From Microbotryum silenes-acaulis (lineage: Eukaryota > Basidiomycota > Microbotryomycetes > Microbotryales > Microbotryaceae), in NCBI GenBank assembly GCA_003665825.1, contig QPFY01000001.1, positions 737,001-801,000 on the forward strand: 64,000 nt of DNA, in the 5' to 3' direction. Position numbers and translations under genes: made by a program. This document shows positions 39,280 through 50,620 of the stretch, in pieces. The notes under the pieces were generated by a model. The model had not been told where the DNA came from. It worked only from the letters and a program-made list of their open reading frames with translations, and did no database searches. Numbering within the stretch: position 1 is the first letter of the stretch; each line of letters opens with the position of its first letter.

Positions 39280-41131
39280 TCAAAGTGGCACGATCTCGGT
39301 ATCACGTTCCGGCAATGTCCACCCCGGTGCGGCAGTCAACACCTCTACCCCTGTCTCGGTAACAATCATCGTCTCTTCGAATTGAGCAGAAGCTTTCCCG
39401 TCTACCGTCACGGCCTGTGAATAGGCAAGAACGACCCTACGATCAGTTACGTGGATGACGAGCGGCGCTCCTTCGAACTCACCGTCCACACGTCAGGCCA
39501 ATGATCCTCCTTGTACTGCCCGACACAAATCATCGGTTCGATAGTGAAGCATTGCCCGACCTTCATCACCCCAATATTCTTATTCCCCGCGTAATGGGAG
39601 ATGTTGGGCGTGCAATGGAACAAGTTGTTGATCCCGTGGCCGCCATAAGTATGATTAACGGAGAAACCATCCTTCTTCGCAATCGCTTCGATCGTGTTGC
39701 CGAGGTCCTTGTATTGCGTTCCAGGCTTGACGAGTCGGATCGCTTCGTCGAGACACTTGCGTGCGGTCTTCATAAGCCGAAGGTTCTCGTCAGAGACTTT
39801 GGTCCCGACCGGGTAGGTGGCGTTGAGGTCGCCGTGGAAACCGTTGTAGTAGAGGGTCACGTCGAGGTTGACGATGTCGCCGTCCTCGAGCGGTCGAGCA
39901 TCGGGGATACCTATATTGCAAGATTGAGAGTTGTGAGCGAAGCCGGTGGCGAAACGAAAATCCCTAGCGCTCAAGATTCTCTACTGACCGTGGCAGATGA
40001 CCTCGTTGACAGACGTGCACACCGATCGAGGGAATCGGTGGTAGCCCAACGGACTCGGGTACGCATTGCGCTTCATGCACTCTTCATGGACAACGGCATC
40101 AATGTCGAGTGTCGTGACGCCGGGCGCGATCTTGCTCGCTGCAATGTCGAGCACTTCTCGGCCGAGCTTGGAGAGGGAGAAACATCGTGGTGAGCCGAGT
40201 CGGGCCCAGGTCACTGTAGTCTCCACCCATCTACTCACCCTGCACACTTCTCGCATCCCCACGATCTCTTTCTTTGATAAGATACGCCCATATCGCTCCG
40301 TTCGGTTCGCGATCTCCTCCGCGAATGATCTGCCCTTGGCTGCAACCGAGAGAGGAGATGAAAGAAGAATCGTCAGCCCGGAGGTCTGTGACGCGCTCGG
40401 CTCGGACAGCGTCCACTTGCACTGGGAACTCGCATAGAGACTGTCCCTTCAAAGTGACGACTGACCATTGTTGACATATTCGGGACGCGGGATGCTTTCG
40501 GGGACAGTCCGTGTCGGGACAGGCTCCTTCGGATAGACGGCTCGCAACGGACCGGTGTAGCGATAGCGCCCAGCGAAGGGATCCGCGGCTGCAGGTTTCA
40601 ACAGCGGTCAGCAAAACGAAGTCGACTGATGTAGGGACTGGTTCTGAAACGCACTGTCCGGAGGGAAGGTGTAGTTGCCTTGAGCGGCCGGGGTATGCAG
40701 CTTCTTGTGGGTCTTGTCTGCGAAGCACGATCAGCGGAGGCGGGGGCGGGGGAGCACAACGATGAGCTGATGTTGACTAGGGCGGCACTGCGAAGTGTAT
40801 ACACTTACAATTGCTCCTGTAGCAATCCGGGGTGCAGAACAGAGACACGATGTTTTGGCTGTGGCCGAGATCAGGCAGAGGTCAGCTTTCGTCCCAAGTC
40901 ACAGCGTAGTCGCAGCATCTTTCAGCGGCGACAATCCGTGGGAGCCAAGGCCAAGGCGTGTGCAGCCCGAGACATTCATCATGGAACATTTCGGATGGTG
41001 GCTCACTCTTGACAGAGCTTGCACGTGTTGGATCGACTGGCCGGCTTGCCGCAGTTGGCGCACGGGATGCCCGAATCAATCACTCGCGGTGTCGAGGACG
41101 CCGATGATCCGTTCGTAGTTGCGGTCACCAT
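39280..41131 (-). CDS. MAP1: Methionine aminopeptidase 1
   Basis: Removes initiator methionine from nascent cytosolic proteins. The ATG at 41131 leads to the N-terminal ribosome-binding zinc finger typical of eukaryotic type 1 enzymes ([18 protein letters not shown], then [10 protein letters not shown] and THKKLHTPA). The pita-bread domain follows. All five metal ligands are visible: Asp in [10 protein letters not shown], Asp in [13 protein letters not shown], His in [11 protein letters not shown], Glu in CFTIEPMI, and Glu in [14 protein letters not shown]. The stop after ERDTEIVPL is at 39280. About seven short introns, several in the zinc-finger region. Length (about 390 residues) is as expected. 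Confidence 0.93.
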
Positions 41132-42864
41132 GTCTGAAAGCTTTGTTCGGGGGTAGTTGCTCGAAGTAGCTGGAGTCGAGAAGAAGGGGTGGAAGCGCAG
41201 GAAGCAGAGCGCGCGGACGGCAGAGAGAGCTCAAGCCGGAGCGACGGAGTCACGGAGCCAGAAGGAGCCAGGAGGAGCCAGACGGAGCCTGCCGAAGTCC
41301 TGCCGAAGTCCTGCCGAGGCCGACTCGGTCGGACCTGCTTGCTACTACCGCCTGCTATGTTTTGCGAATCGCCGAGGGACTCGGGCCGAGCGCATCTGAG
41401 CGACATGAAGCTCTCGCAAATCTCGTACATGTTGCAGAGGGGAACTTACCGTATTACTCTTCGGGGACGCGAATTAAATTCCAAGTCATGCCTTGCCCAA
41501 GCTGAGCCTCGGGTACTCTCCCACGCACAGATGCCGCGCGCCTCCGGATTGCTCGGATGCGAAACCGGCTGCGACGGCTCGAAGTGTGGGGTAGGTACCT
41601 TGCTTCGACATAATCCACGTGCTAGAGTCCGGGAGGGTGGGGATTACGCTCAGTCTGGGCGTCTAAAGCTATGTCGCGAACATCAGTACCTCGACCGTCT
41701 CGTCTCCACAAGCGTGCTCGCGAGTCTACGCCGGCCAGAGCGAAGCGCACAGCTTTTTTAGCACTCCCCGAGGCTTGGTCCTTATAGCATACAGCGGCGA
41801 ATATGTTTCTCTGTGGCGCACGCGTGCTACGTTCGTTCGACACCACACCATGATCATTGCCTCGTAAGACTGTTTTGGCTTTGTTAGGGTGCGCATGGTC
41901 AGACGCTTGGAGCACGGCCCGAGTTGAGCAAGAGCCGGACACTGCAGCCCGCGCAGAACAGCAACGTGTCCCTGGATTCGGTAGGTGGCTCGCCGTACAG
42001 ACCTCATACGTGGAAGCTGAATCCAACATAGGTCGCTGGTGATCTGACTCAAGCTTCCAACTCTCTCTAAGTTCGTTTGTCTTCCTCCGAAACGAAAATG
42101 AAATCGGCGATCGGGACTGACCCCTAATCCAGACGACGGCCCACCGGCGACTTCAAGTTAAAACCTGGGGTCGAAGAAGACCGGACCCGACCGTTGGAAA
42201 GAGCTGTATCTAAATGCGGCACCTAGAGCCCCCTTGCATACATCCGAGGCAGACGGACCCATCCCGCTGTGATACCCAGGCTGGATCCATGCGGTCGTGG
42301 GCACTAGCCTCTTCAAGCACTCGGGCAAACTCGGCAGAACACAGCCTGAGACAGGCCGATGCCGAGGGTTCAAACACAAGGTAGCCATGCGGCGTTTATT
42401 CCCAAAATCGACCCTATAGTGCAGATCGCACCTCTACTTAGGGTCAGGTAGGTGCAAAGGCCCTATCACCTCGCGACGGAACCTGCCGAAGGAACTGCAC
42501 GGGCCGACCGGTGTTGGATGGCAAGAGCCGGCCAGAGGGATCGGCCGATGATGGAAAGTACAGATTGCACCTTCACGTGCCTGAATGGTCAAAGAAGCGT
42601 GTCTCCCTCTACCGGAAGAATAACATCACCCTCGCCGAGGTTTGACTTCAGGAGCCGATGCGTCTCCTGTCGACGAAGGAAAGTCGAGACCGGCGTGCAC
42701 GCAGCCTTCGGGGAGGCAGAAGGGTGTAGCAAGAAACGCGGAGGGGGCCGGCGGTGCTTTTCTTCGCGCTCTTACCCCAACGAAAACCGTCTCTTTTGTT
42801 TTCATACCCTCTCCGTCCCACAATTCGGTGGTCGGAGCCTGCTCAACTGGTTGAAGTTAATTTG
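41132..42864. other. Gene-free stretch upstream of MAP1 and the CCCH gene
   Basis: 1.7 kb between divergent genes. Seen: four tandem decamers on ggagccagNN (41254-41293) directly followed by 11-bp units gaagtcctgcc (about 41294-41320), 120-190 bp upstream of the MAP1 start. The open frame at 41189-41761 reads through these repeats and has no recognisable domain. The remainder (41760-42860) shows nothing I can name. Confidence 0.5.
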
Positions 42865-44709
42865 ATGATGGCCTCGATTACTGATCCGGCATCAACTGGT
42901 GCCCCTTCCCCCGTCGCCCGAGGTGATCCCGACTGCAGTCCTGGTGCAGGTCACCTTGGAACACCTCGAGCCGACATTCAAGTCGAACAGGAACAGTCTT
43001 ATCCGCGTCGATCATCACGCTGGGATCAACTCGTGTCACTCGATGCCCATATCGCTCGACTCGAAGAGACCGAATCCTCGCATACGGCGTCGGCGGCGGC
43101 GCCTTCGTTCGTTCTCATCATCCTCGATCCACTTCATGTTCGTCCGCTTCCTGCCCTTTACTAATGAGCCCCTTCTAACTGTTACCGCCATCAGCGGTAT
43201 TCCATCAACCTGCTGACTAGCTCTACCTCTTCTGTCCTTTCCCCGAAAAGGTGGCGCAACATCGTGTCGGCGCCGAAGTTGGTGCTTGCCTCGCTGAGGC
43301 GCTTGACAGGCTCGCGTTCGACTCGCTCGTGGCCATGGCCACTTCGGCGAACGGCGCCAACGACGAATGCTTGGCGATACTGATCTCGTTGCGTCTCCTC
43401 TCGCCGACATTACTCGAGAGCAACATGATATCTGTGTGTCGGCTGATTACGTTCTCTCCCTCTCCAGCCACGTGGAGGATCTCAGGCCGAACGACCGCAC
43501 CAAGCTCGAAGACAGCATCCAAGGCTTTCAGGAGCAGTCATTGCTCGGAGTCGGGATCATCCTCCGCTCCGCTGCTGCAGTTGAGCAAAAAGTCAAAGGT
43601 CAGCCTTGTTGTTCATGAGCCAGATAGTTTCATGATGTCTGCCTCGGACCCCGAGCTCCTGACGCCATACGCCTTTTGCTCGCTTCAGCCTTGATGAAGT
43701 TCCACGGTCTTTCACCCCTGTGCTCGTCCATCATCCTAGGAGAACACTTCCGACCCATCGGATCCTCCTTCTCAACCGATACTCACATCTCCAAAAAACT
43801 GTACTATGTCACCGAGTCCGATCTCGCGAATCTTTCCACTGCGATCTCATCCACGGGCCCATTCACGAATCACCCTGACACCGCAGTCGCCGACCCTTCT
43901 GCTGCCCGCTCTCCCCGACGACGCCCCCAGCTTGATCAATCACGATTCTTGTCCGGCTCAAGCTCGACGAACGTCGGTGTCAACCTCGCCAAATCGTTCT
44001 CGGATCCATTACCACTCACTCCAGGTGATGGTCGTCACCTCGAACCACTGGTCGCGATCTGGCGCCAAACAGTGAGCCCCCCGGTTTCTTGCGAGCTCAA
44101 CTACGATTCCCTTGGCTTATCAGCCCTGGCCCACCTCTCTCTCCGTTATACGTTGTAGCCCCCTCCGTGTCACAACTTTTACCTTAGTCCTTCAGGATGC
44201 CCTCATGGTACGAGTTGCAAGTTCGGCCACGACTACATCCTCTCGGGTCGAGACTTCGCGGATCTGAGGTCGAGCGTGCAGAGGATGCCGTGTGACAGTG
44301 TCAAGGAAGGGAGCACCAAGCCATGTTCGTTTGGGAATGAATGTCTTTATGGTAAGTGAACACTTCGAGCTACAAGTAGATGAGCGGGGTAAATGATGCC
44401 CCTCGTTCTACTCCTGTCCCCTGTCGACTCGCTCGCGCATCAGGTCATGTCTGTCCCTACGACGACAAGTGCGCCTGGAACCGCTGCAAATTCGGCTCGA
44501 TCGCGCACCCAAGGAAGAATGCTTCCCGTCTCAACAGTGGCCATGATCCCATCCCTTCATCCCCTAGTCCTTCCTCGACGAGTGGTGCGGCGCCTCCGAC
44601 TTCGGCTCCGTCGCCTACGACTGCCAGTGGTCGTCAGCCGGGCCAGCCGAGTTGTCATGCAGGTATGGAAGGATGGTCGAGGAAAAGACAAGAGAGTGTT
44701 TCCAAGTGA
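42865..44709 (+). CDS. CCCH-type zinc-finger protein
   Basis: A putative RNA-binding protein. The C-terminal half has two CCCH-like fingers: CPHGTSCKFGHDYILSGRDF (about 44200-44265), then PCSFGNECLYG joined by an intron to HVCPYDDKCAWNRCKF, followed by a Ser/Pro-rich tail and stop at 44707-44709. Upstream exons contain FVLIILDPLH and helical stretches (VAQHRVGAEVGACLAEALDR, LSLSSHVEDLRPNDRTKLED, EHFRPIGSSFSTD). These resemble the N-terminal domain of fungal CCCH proteins that carry a conserved Asp-Pro segment. The ATG at 42865 was chosen as the first in frame with SFVLIILDPLH. Exon edges between 43120 and 44200 are uncertain, so the joined protein is provisional. Confidence 0.6.
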
Positions 44710-45145
44710 TCTTTTTGGTGGGAGCTTTGAGGGATCAGCTCGTGTGGTATTCGATCGAAATAGAGGGATGACGTGGCATCGGTTCGCAAATATTTTGACG
44801 GAATAGGAGCGGGAAAAAGGGCTTGACTGGGAGGGAGTTTGGATCGGTGGGGTTTTACTACAAAAAATAGGCATACATCTCTAGCAAATTCAAACGACGA
44901 TCTCAAAGCATGGATCACAAAGCTGGAAGGACATGTCTGCTCTTCTTGATTTGGCCCTTTTTAGCCCCATTGCTACAATATCGATCGTTAGTAATGATCG
45001 CCGCGACACCACTCAGTAATCTCAATTTCGCAACCACTTTGCTCCGCGCCGGCCCAGACGATCTGGACTCTTGACGTCTCCTCCTCCTCTCACACTCAAC
45101 AATCGCAGCACCCGGACGGCTAGCACCACATCGATTCTCACCACC
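44710..45145. other. Spacer CCCH gene / MRP2
   Basis: 436 bp between two tandem plus-strand genes. It should hold the 3' UTR of the first gene and the promoter of the second. A CT-rich stretch (cctcctcctctcacactc, about 45081-45098) lies 50-65 bp before the MRP2 ATG. No other feature seen. Confidence 0.5.
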
Positions 45146-45780
45146 ATGCCTCGACCTTTACCCGGCCACATGGCCTTGAAGGATTTCCGCACGCGCAAGC
45201 AAGTCGCAGGTACGCTCATGCTTCCCCTTGTAATCCATTGGCCTTCAACGGTCCTGGACCTCATACCACAACATTGAGCTCATCTTCTCGACAAAACGTT
45301 TCTCTTCTTTACAACAGCCAACGAATTGCTAAGGAAGGCTTACCTATACTTGTACCGTAATACGACCGTGGACCCCAAGATCCGGACGCAGGCGATGCTC
45401 AAGCTCAATGCATTCACCAAGGATGTACGTCCCCCCCCCCCCTCCCGGGGCTCCTAGGACATATCTTAGCTCTCATTTTCAACTGAGCTGACGTGTGCGC
45501 CCTTACCTTCACGTCCCCTTCCGGCCTCTTCCGCGACCACCGATTTAACCAGACCCGACCGACGAGCGTTAAGAATCGGTGTACAGAGACAGGTCGAGGA
45601 GGTGGTGTGCTCAGTGAATTCGGTTTATGCAGGGTACGTTCTTTACTTCCCATTCCAACTGGCTTTGATCGAATCGACAGGACTGACTTTCATCGAGGGT
45701 TTCTTGTTCGTTAACAGCATCGCTTCAAGCTCGCGGCTGAGAAAGGGGACATCCCAGGCGTTAGTCGGGCGGCTTGGTAG
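45146..45780 (+). CDS. MRP2: Mitochondrial small-subunit ribosomal protein uS14m
   Basis: A protein of the mitochondrial 37S subunit head. Four exons (ATG at 45146; TAG at 45778-45780) join to about 104 residues: MPRPLPGHMALKDFRTRK, ANELLRKAYLYLYRN, then the S14 signature VKNRCTETGRGGGVLSEFGL and the C-terminal RFKLAAEKGDIPGVSRAAW. The last segment matches the conserved uS14 end. The intron after LNAFTKD contains a run of 12 C residues (about 45427-45438), directly after its GTACGT donor. It is the non-CxxC form of uS14, as usual for mitochondria. Confidence 0.9.
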
Positions 45781-46256
45781 GAAGAGGAAGGGACATCGAG
45801 AGATTGAAGTATCTTTGTAATCATACTGCATCACTCTTTACACTCCGACGTCTCGTCGAGTTTGTGATGGATCCGGCGAAGCGTGGCGTTCCACTCTCGG
45901 CTTCCATCCTTGCGTTGGAACTACCTCAGGTATCGGATGGGCGAGGCCAAAATACTCCGCGTGTGAGGTGGCGATGCGGAAGCTGATGTTGGTGAGGAAA
46001 GGAAAAGCCAGAGATGATCGTCATGATCCGACGGCACTGAAGCTCTAAACCACAGCCCGAGGCTCTACCATGGCGAGGACAGCCAAGCGAGAGATACAAA
46101 TTCAATAGTGATGACAGTTTGGGAAGAGTTCTGTTGTTCGATATAATCGCGGAACTACTTGTTGACAGAAAGAAGATGTTGAGGGACACGAGAGGTATAA
46201 TTTGGAGTTGGGGCCTAAGAAGGATAAGGGTTGGAAATGAGAAGGTGGTCGGAAGT
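45781..46256. other. Convergent 3' spacer MRP2 / VCX1
   Basis: 476 bp between two convergent stop codons. A/T-richer than its surroundings, in keeping with 3' UTRs. No gene or repeat was recognised. Confidence 0.5.
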
Positions 46257-48535
46257 TTACGATACCCTGCCCGACGGAAGTTCGTCATGTCAGTTCTGCT
46301 GAACATGCATTACTTCGACTTTGGTGGCAAGGACCACTCACCAGAAGGACAAGGCAATGATGGCATAAAGTGCGACGAGCATCATGCCCTCTGCAAGTCA
46401 ACGTCGAACAGTCAGCTCATTGTCCCACAACCGAAACGACACAAATCTTTCTGCGAAGAAGACTCACCAAGCCAGTTGGACTTTCCATCCTGGACCAAGC
46501 AGTTGACGAGGTAGATCGAGATGAACAAAATGATCGTTTCAAACGTTTCAAAGTAGAGCGTGAGGTTCTGGCCAATAGCCCAGCCGACGACGACGAGCAA
46601 AGGGATAACACCGACGGCGATCTGGATCGACGAGCCGATACTGGAGGAAGCGGAGGGCACACATCAGCTTCAGTTCACTCTTGTCCATCCTAGTCGTCCA
46701 TCGTAAGCTCACGCGACACCGATCGTGATCTCCATCTTTCCCTTCATTGCCATCCAAACCGACGTGACGTGCTCCGCCGCATTACCGACGATGGGGATCA
46801 AGATGAGACCAATGAAGGACTTGGGGATTTTGTATTGATCGGCGAATTCGTCGATCGCACCAACGAGGTAGTCGGCGCAGAACGAGGTGATAACAGTGAC
46901 GACACACAGCGAGGCAACAGCAGTGGTGACGTTCATCTTGGCCTCCTCTTCCTCGTGGTCCTGGGGGTCCTCGAACAGGTACGCGTGCGTCTTGAGTTGG
47001 AAAAGGAGATAGAAGGCGTAGCAGACCAGCAGGATGATTGCTGTGCCGCGCGAGATGGTCAAGAGGCCGTCGAAATCCTTGGTCTTGTCCCCGACGGCCG
47101 TCAACAAGGTCGTGAACGAGTCGCCGTTGGCCTCCTTGCGGCTCACATGGTAGGCGGCGGGGATAACGAGCGTCGTCGTGCCGAGGACCATGAGCGACGA
47201 CGAAGCCTGCGCAGCCGTGACCTGGAAGTTGGACTCCTTGAACTTGTACCCCGCCGCGAGGAACGAGCAGCCGAGAACGAGGAGAATGTTGGACAAGATC
47301 GAGCCAAGCATGGAAGTTTGGACGATGCGCAATTCACCCTTGGTGAGGGCCAAGATGCCGACAATGGCCTCGACAGCGTCTGTCGGAGGAGCATACTCGG
47401 TTGGTCAGCCACTGACACTCTCCCTTCGATATACGATCCCTATACCACGTACTTCCGAAAGTCTAGCGAATCGATGCAGGGGGGAGTAAAGTTCAGTTTG
47501 ACAGCGCAATGAGCTTGGTGAAAGAATTCAACTACAACTGACAGCATTCATCAAGCCACCAAGCGTTTGCCCAAGTTTGAGAGCGCATTGCTCGGTCGCA
47601 TCGCCGAGCAAAGAAGCGAGGGGAATGATGGCAATGAAGGAGATGATGAAATCCGCGGTCGCACCTGTAGTACGAGGCAAAGCAAAGTTCAGCCGCTCCG
47701 TCGGGCCGGACACGGGGTGCATGGAATCTCGGTCGGATCGAAAATTGAAAGACTGACCCCACTTGGCAAAATGAGAGATGAACGACAGAGGTACCGCCAC
47801 GAGCAGGATGTTGAGCCATCCCGAGAACAACAACGCCTTCAAAGAAGCAACGACGCCGATATCGCCTTGTGCCCCATTGCCGAGGTCGTCCTGTGATAAG
47901 GGCAAATGGGCCGGATTGGGTGAGACCGCGTTGGGCACCTAATCGATATGTCAGTTCACAAAGTTTCTCGAAATTGCTCGGTACATGTGGGTTTTGCACG
48001 GGGGAAGATGATGATACATGGTGGTGACCGGGCCGAGCTGCTGCGCACAGGCGAATGGTGACCGGTGACCACCCTGACGAGCGGCAGGCATCATGCGCCT
48101 GCGATGACGCAGGGCGAAGGGGGTGGGGCTTCCCGAGCGAGCCGCTCACAGTCCCGCTGACCCCGGAACGACGTCGCTGCGCGGTCGATGACGATACAGG
48201 TGCAAACTAACAGCACTCACATGGTACGTGTGTTGTCGGTTGTTGTTGTTGCCGAGCAGAGCATCGCGCTCGCCAGAGTTGTTGTTGGAAGGAGCTGTGG
48301 AGCCGCAGGGCGCGCCGTAGAGCACCAGGGACAACAGGCAATGGGCAGGTAGGCAGGCAGGGGCAGCGCGCGGCGACGTCCAAGCGAAGCAAAAGAGGAC
48401 AGGGCAAGACAGGGCAGGGAGTGGAGGCAAGTGGAAGCAGGTGGAGGCAGGTGGAGGCAGGTGGAGGATCAGCACATCATCCTTGCTTGTGCTTACAAGC
48501 TGGGACACTAGTACAACTCACCCATGTTTTCGACA
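46257..48535 (-). CDS. VCX1: Vacuolar Ca2+/H+ exchanger (CAX/Vcx1 family)
   Basis: A multi-span cation/proton antiporter that loads Ca2+ into the vacuole. The start is inferred at 48535. The first coding exon is only ATGG (48532-48535), and a 237-nt intron follows. The next exon (48221-48294) gives APSNNNSGERDALLGNNNNR. Membrane part: GVVASLKALLFSGWLNILLV, then the first CAX repeat LLGDATEQCALKLGQTLGGL. The repeat continues MNA-TFGN-AVEAIVGILAL only through a 10-nt microexon (47453-47462). Later come MLGSILSNILLVLGCSFLA and the second repeat IPIVGNAAEHVTSVW. It ends ALYAIIALSFWVS, TAA at 46257. About 11 hydrophobic spans; family length is normal. Confidence 0.9.
48421..48470. repeat. Tandem decamer array gtggaggcag (about 5 units)
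   Basis: Five consecutive 10-bp units: gtggaggcaa, gtggaagcag, gtggaggcag, gtggaggcag and gtggaggatc. It lies inside the inferred first intron of VCX1, about 70-115 nt downstream of its ATG, so a regulatory role in the 5' region is possible. Confidence 0.8.
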
Positions 48536-48934
48536 CAGAGTGCTTTGCGGACGAGGGGTGCGAGACGGCTGGAAAGAGAGCTGTGGCATCTGACTGGCTT
48601 GGAGCCCCCGAAGCTTGAGCGCTTGAGCCATGCCTAGCCATGCTAGCCATGCTCGTCATGGCGATCGGCTATTGACGCGTTCATTGCCGCTGGTCAATCA
48701 GATCGATCGCGCGCGCGGCAAGCCCGCCACGGCGGCGCCACCACGTTCTCACAACGTCGATCACTCCCTCGGCGAGATTTGAGTAGGGCCGACCTGGCAC
48801 TTCAACTAGTCAAGTCAAAACATAGGTTTATACTACTTGCAAAATCTTCGTATATGAGATAAGCAGGCAACCAAATGCTAAATACGGAGGTAAGATCGGC
48901 AAACAAGACGTATATACGTGCATGCAAATTTTCA
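48536..48934. other. Spacer: VCX1 upstream region and hydrolase 3' end
   Basis: 399 bp. Next to the VCX1 start, the pieces gcttgag and agccatgc/tagccatgct recur (about 48615-48660). The left half is purine/pyrimidine mixed without a clear signal. The right edge is A/T-rich and fits the 3' UTR of the hydrolase gene. Confidence 0.45.
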
Positions 48935-50620
48935 TCACGACGCCTTGTCCAGCAAGAACGCCTCCACCATTTGCAGTGCCCGCTCGGCGGCCGGCGAGAC
49001 CCATAACGGCATCAACGGGTAGCAATGCACCTCGTTCTTCTCTTCCACGACGGTGAGCTTTATCCCATGCTTGACCTTGCGGAGCAGCCACACCAATGCG
49101 TGGATCTCGGGAGCGAAACATTCGGCGCCGCCTAAAAATATGATACACCTGAATCAGTCACTGGAGAAAACGAAGTACGGCGCACTGCTCAATCCGTTAG
49201 ACTGACCAGAGAATATAAGTATCCTCAGTTCGGGTCGATGAGCGTAGGCTTTGCCGATGTACTCGAGGGTCGGGAGCGACGAAGGCAACGCGGGCGAGAC
49301 GAAGGGGTGTCGAGCCCCCAAGTTGTATACGCTATTCGGATCCTCGGACTTGCCCTTTTCGACGGTATTGACAAGATAAGACGTCGCCGCGTTCGAGATC
49401 TGACCTTGACTGAGGATGTCGTCTGCCAACCGGGTGTGCAATTTGCGGTGATTGCGCAACGTGAGATCGACCCATGGGGAGTAGAGGAACATGCCCGTCG
49501 GCAAGATGAACGAGGCCGGGTAGCTTGGCGACCGGACGAGCGTCTTGCAAAAGTAGAGGAGAAGCGTTATCGCGAGTCCACCTCCAGCGCTATCACCAGC
49601 GAGCACGATGTCTTTGAAACCAAGATCGAGGAGATGCTTGTAAGCCGTGATCGCATCCTGGAGCGCGGCTGGGAAAGCCGTTTCCGGTCGGACGGCTTTG
49701 CGATAGTTGGCGCCTGTGGCACAGAGAGTCGATTAGAGCCCCGAGACGAAATTAAAAGATCTGACCTGGACTATGACATACCAACCACTCTGAGACCGGT
49801 TCTTTGGGCGATGGTGTAGCACCGATTGCCTTCGATCGGCGAGCCTGAGAATTTAGCAGCCCCAAATTAGCGTCGTGAACACAACCACCTTCCACGTACT
49901 CGGAGGCAACGTACCATACGAATATCCACCTCCCACAAAATAAAGCACGACTCTTTCCCTAGGACCGGCGCGTCTTCCTGCGACGTGACTCTTCTGCTCC
50001 TGCCGCGGCTGTTCGAACCAGAACAGGGGGACCGAGCTCGGCAAAATGACGCCGCTGGGGTCATACGCTTCGCCTCGGTAGTAGATCGAGGTTGATGCAT
50101 CCACAAGCTCGACGTCCAATCCGAGAGCACCTTCATTAGATGGCTCGGCATCTTCGACGTGGACGACGACGCGTTCGGAGCCGGGGTAGACGACCCGAAG
50201 CAACCAGACGGTCCATCGCGGGATCGTGCGAGCTTCGTCATCCGAAAAGCGGGGCGCTCCGCCGACATCGGTGATGGACCAGATCAACCGCTTGAGGATG
50301 GGGTAGAAGATCGACTGCAGGAGCGTCCAACTGTGCTTGTGCGTGGCGGGGTACAAACCTGCAGGTACCACCGACTCGATCGGACATCCTAGAGCGACGA
50401 GGATGCATAGCAGCACATGGATTGGGATAAGCAAGACAACCCAAAGCAATCGCAGCGCTCGATACGGGAGTAGCCACTTCGAGTACGGCGCGATCCGTCG
50501 ATCCAGTGCAGGGAACGCCGGCGTGGCCAATGAAAACGGTGTCATCAGTCGTAGCGGTTGTTTGGCATGTTTGGACAGGGCCACGGGGCTGACCCCGTGT
50601 GCGAGCGGGTGGATCGACAT
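48935..50620 (-). CDS. Membrane-anchored alpha/beta-hydrolase (HSL / steryl-acetyl-hydrolase-like)
   Basis: A serine esterase of the alpha/beta-hydrolase-3 family. The ATG at 50620 gives MSIHPLAHGVSPVALSKHAK. One strong hydrophobic span follows (ALRLLWVVLLIPIHVLLCIL), as in ER-anchored Say1 and arylacetamide-deacetylase relatives. The oxyanion-hole motif is VLYFVGGGYSYG (GGGY). The nucleophile elbow is VLAGDSAGGGLAITLL. FLYSPWVDLTLRN is typical of the family. The last exon carries GGAECFAPEIHALVWLL and the catalytic His in NEVHCYPLMPLW, ending FLLDKAS, TGA at 48935. The acidic triad member is probably in or near GGAE. Substrate is unknown. Confidence 0.85.

Noticed and set aside
41189..41761. 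190-codon plus-strand frame upstream of the CCCH gene
   Set aside because: Its first part is made of the tandem decamer and 11-mer repeats; the rest has no recognisable domain.
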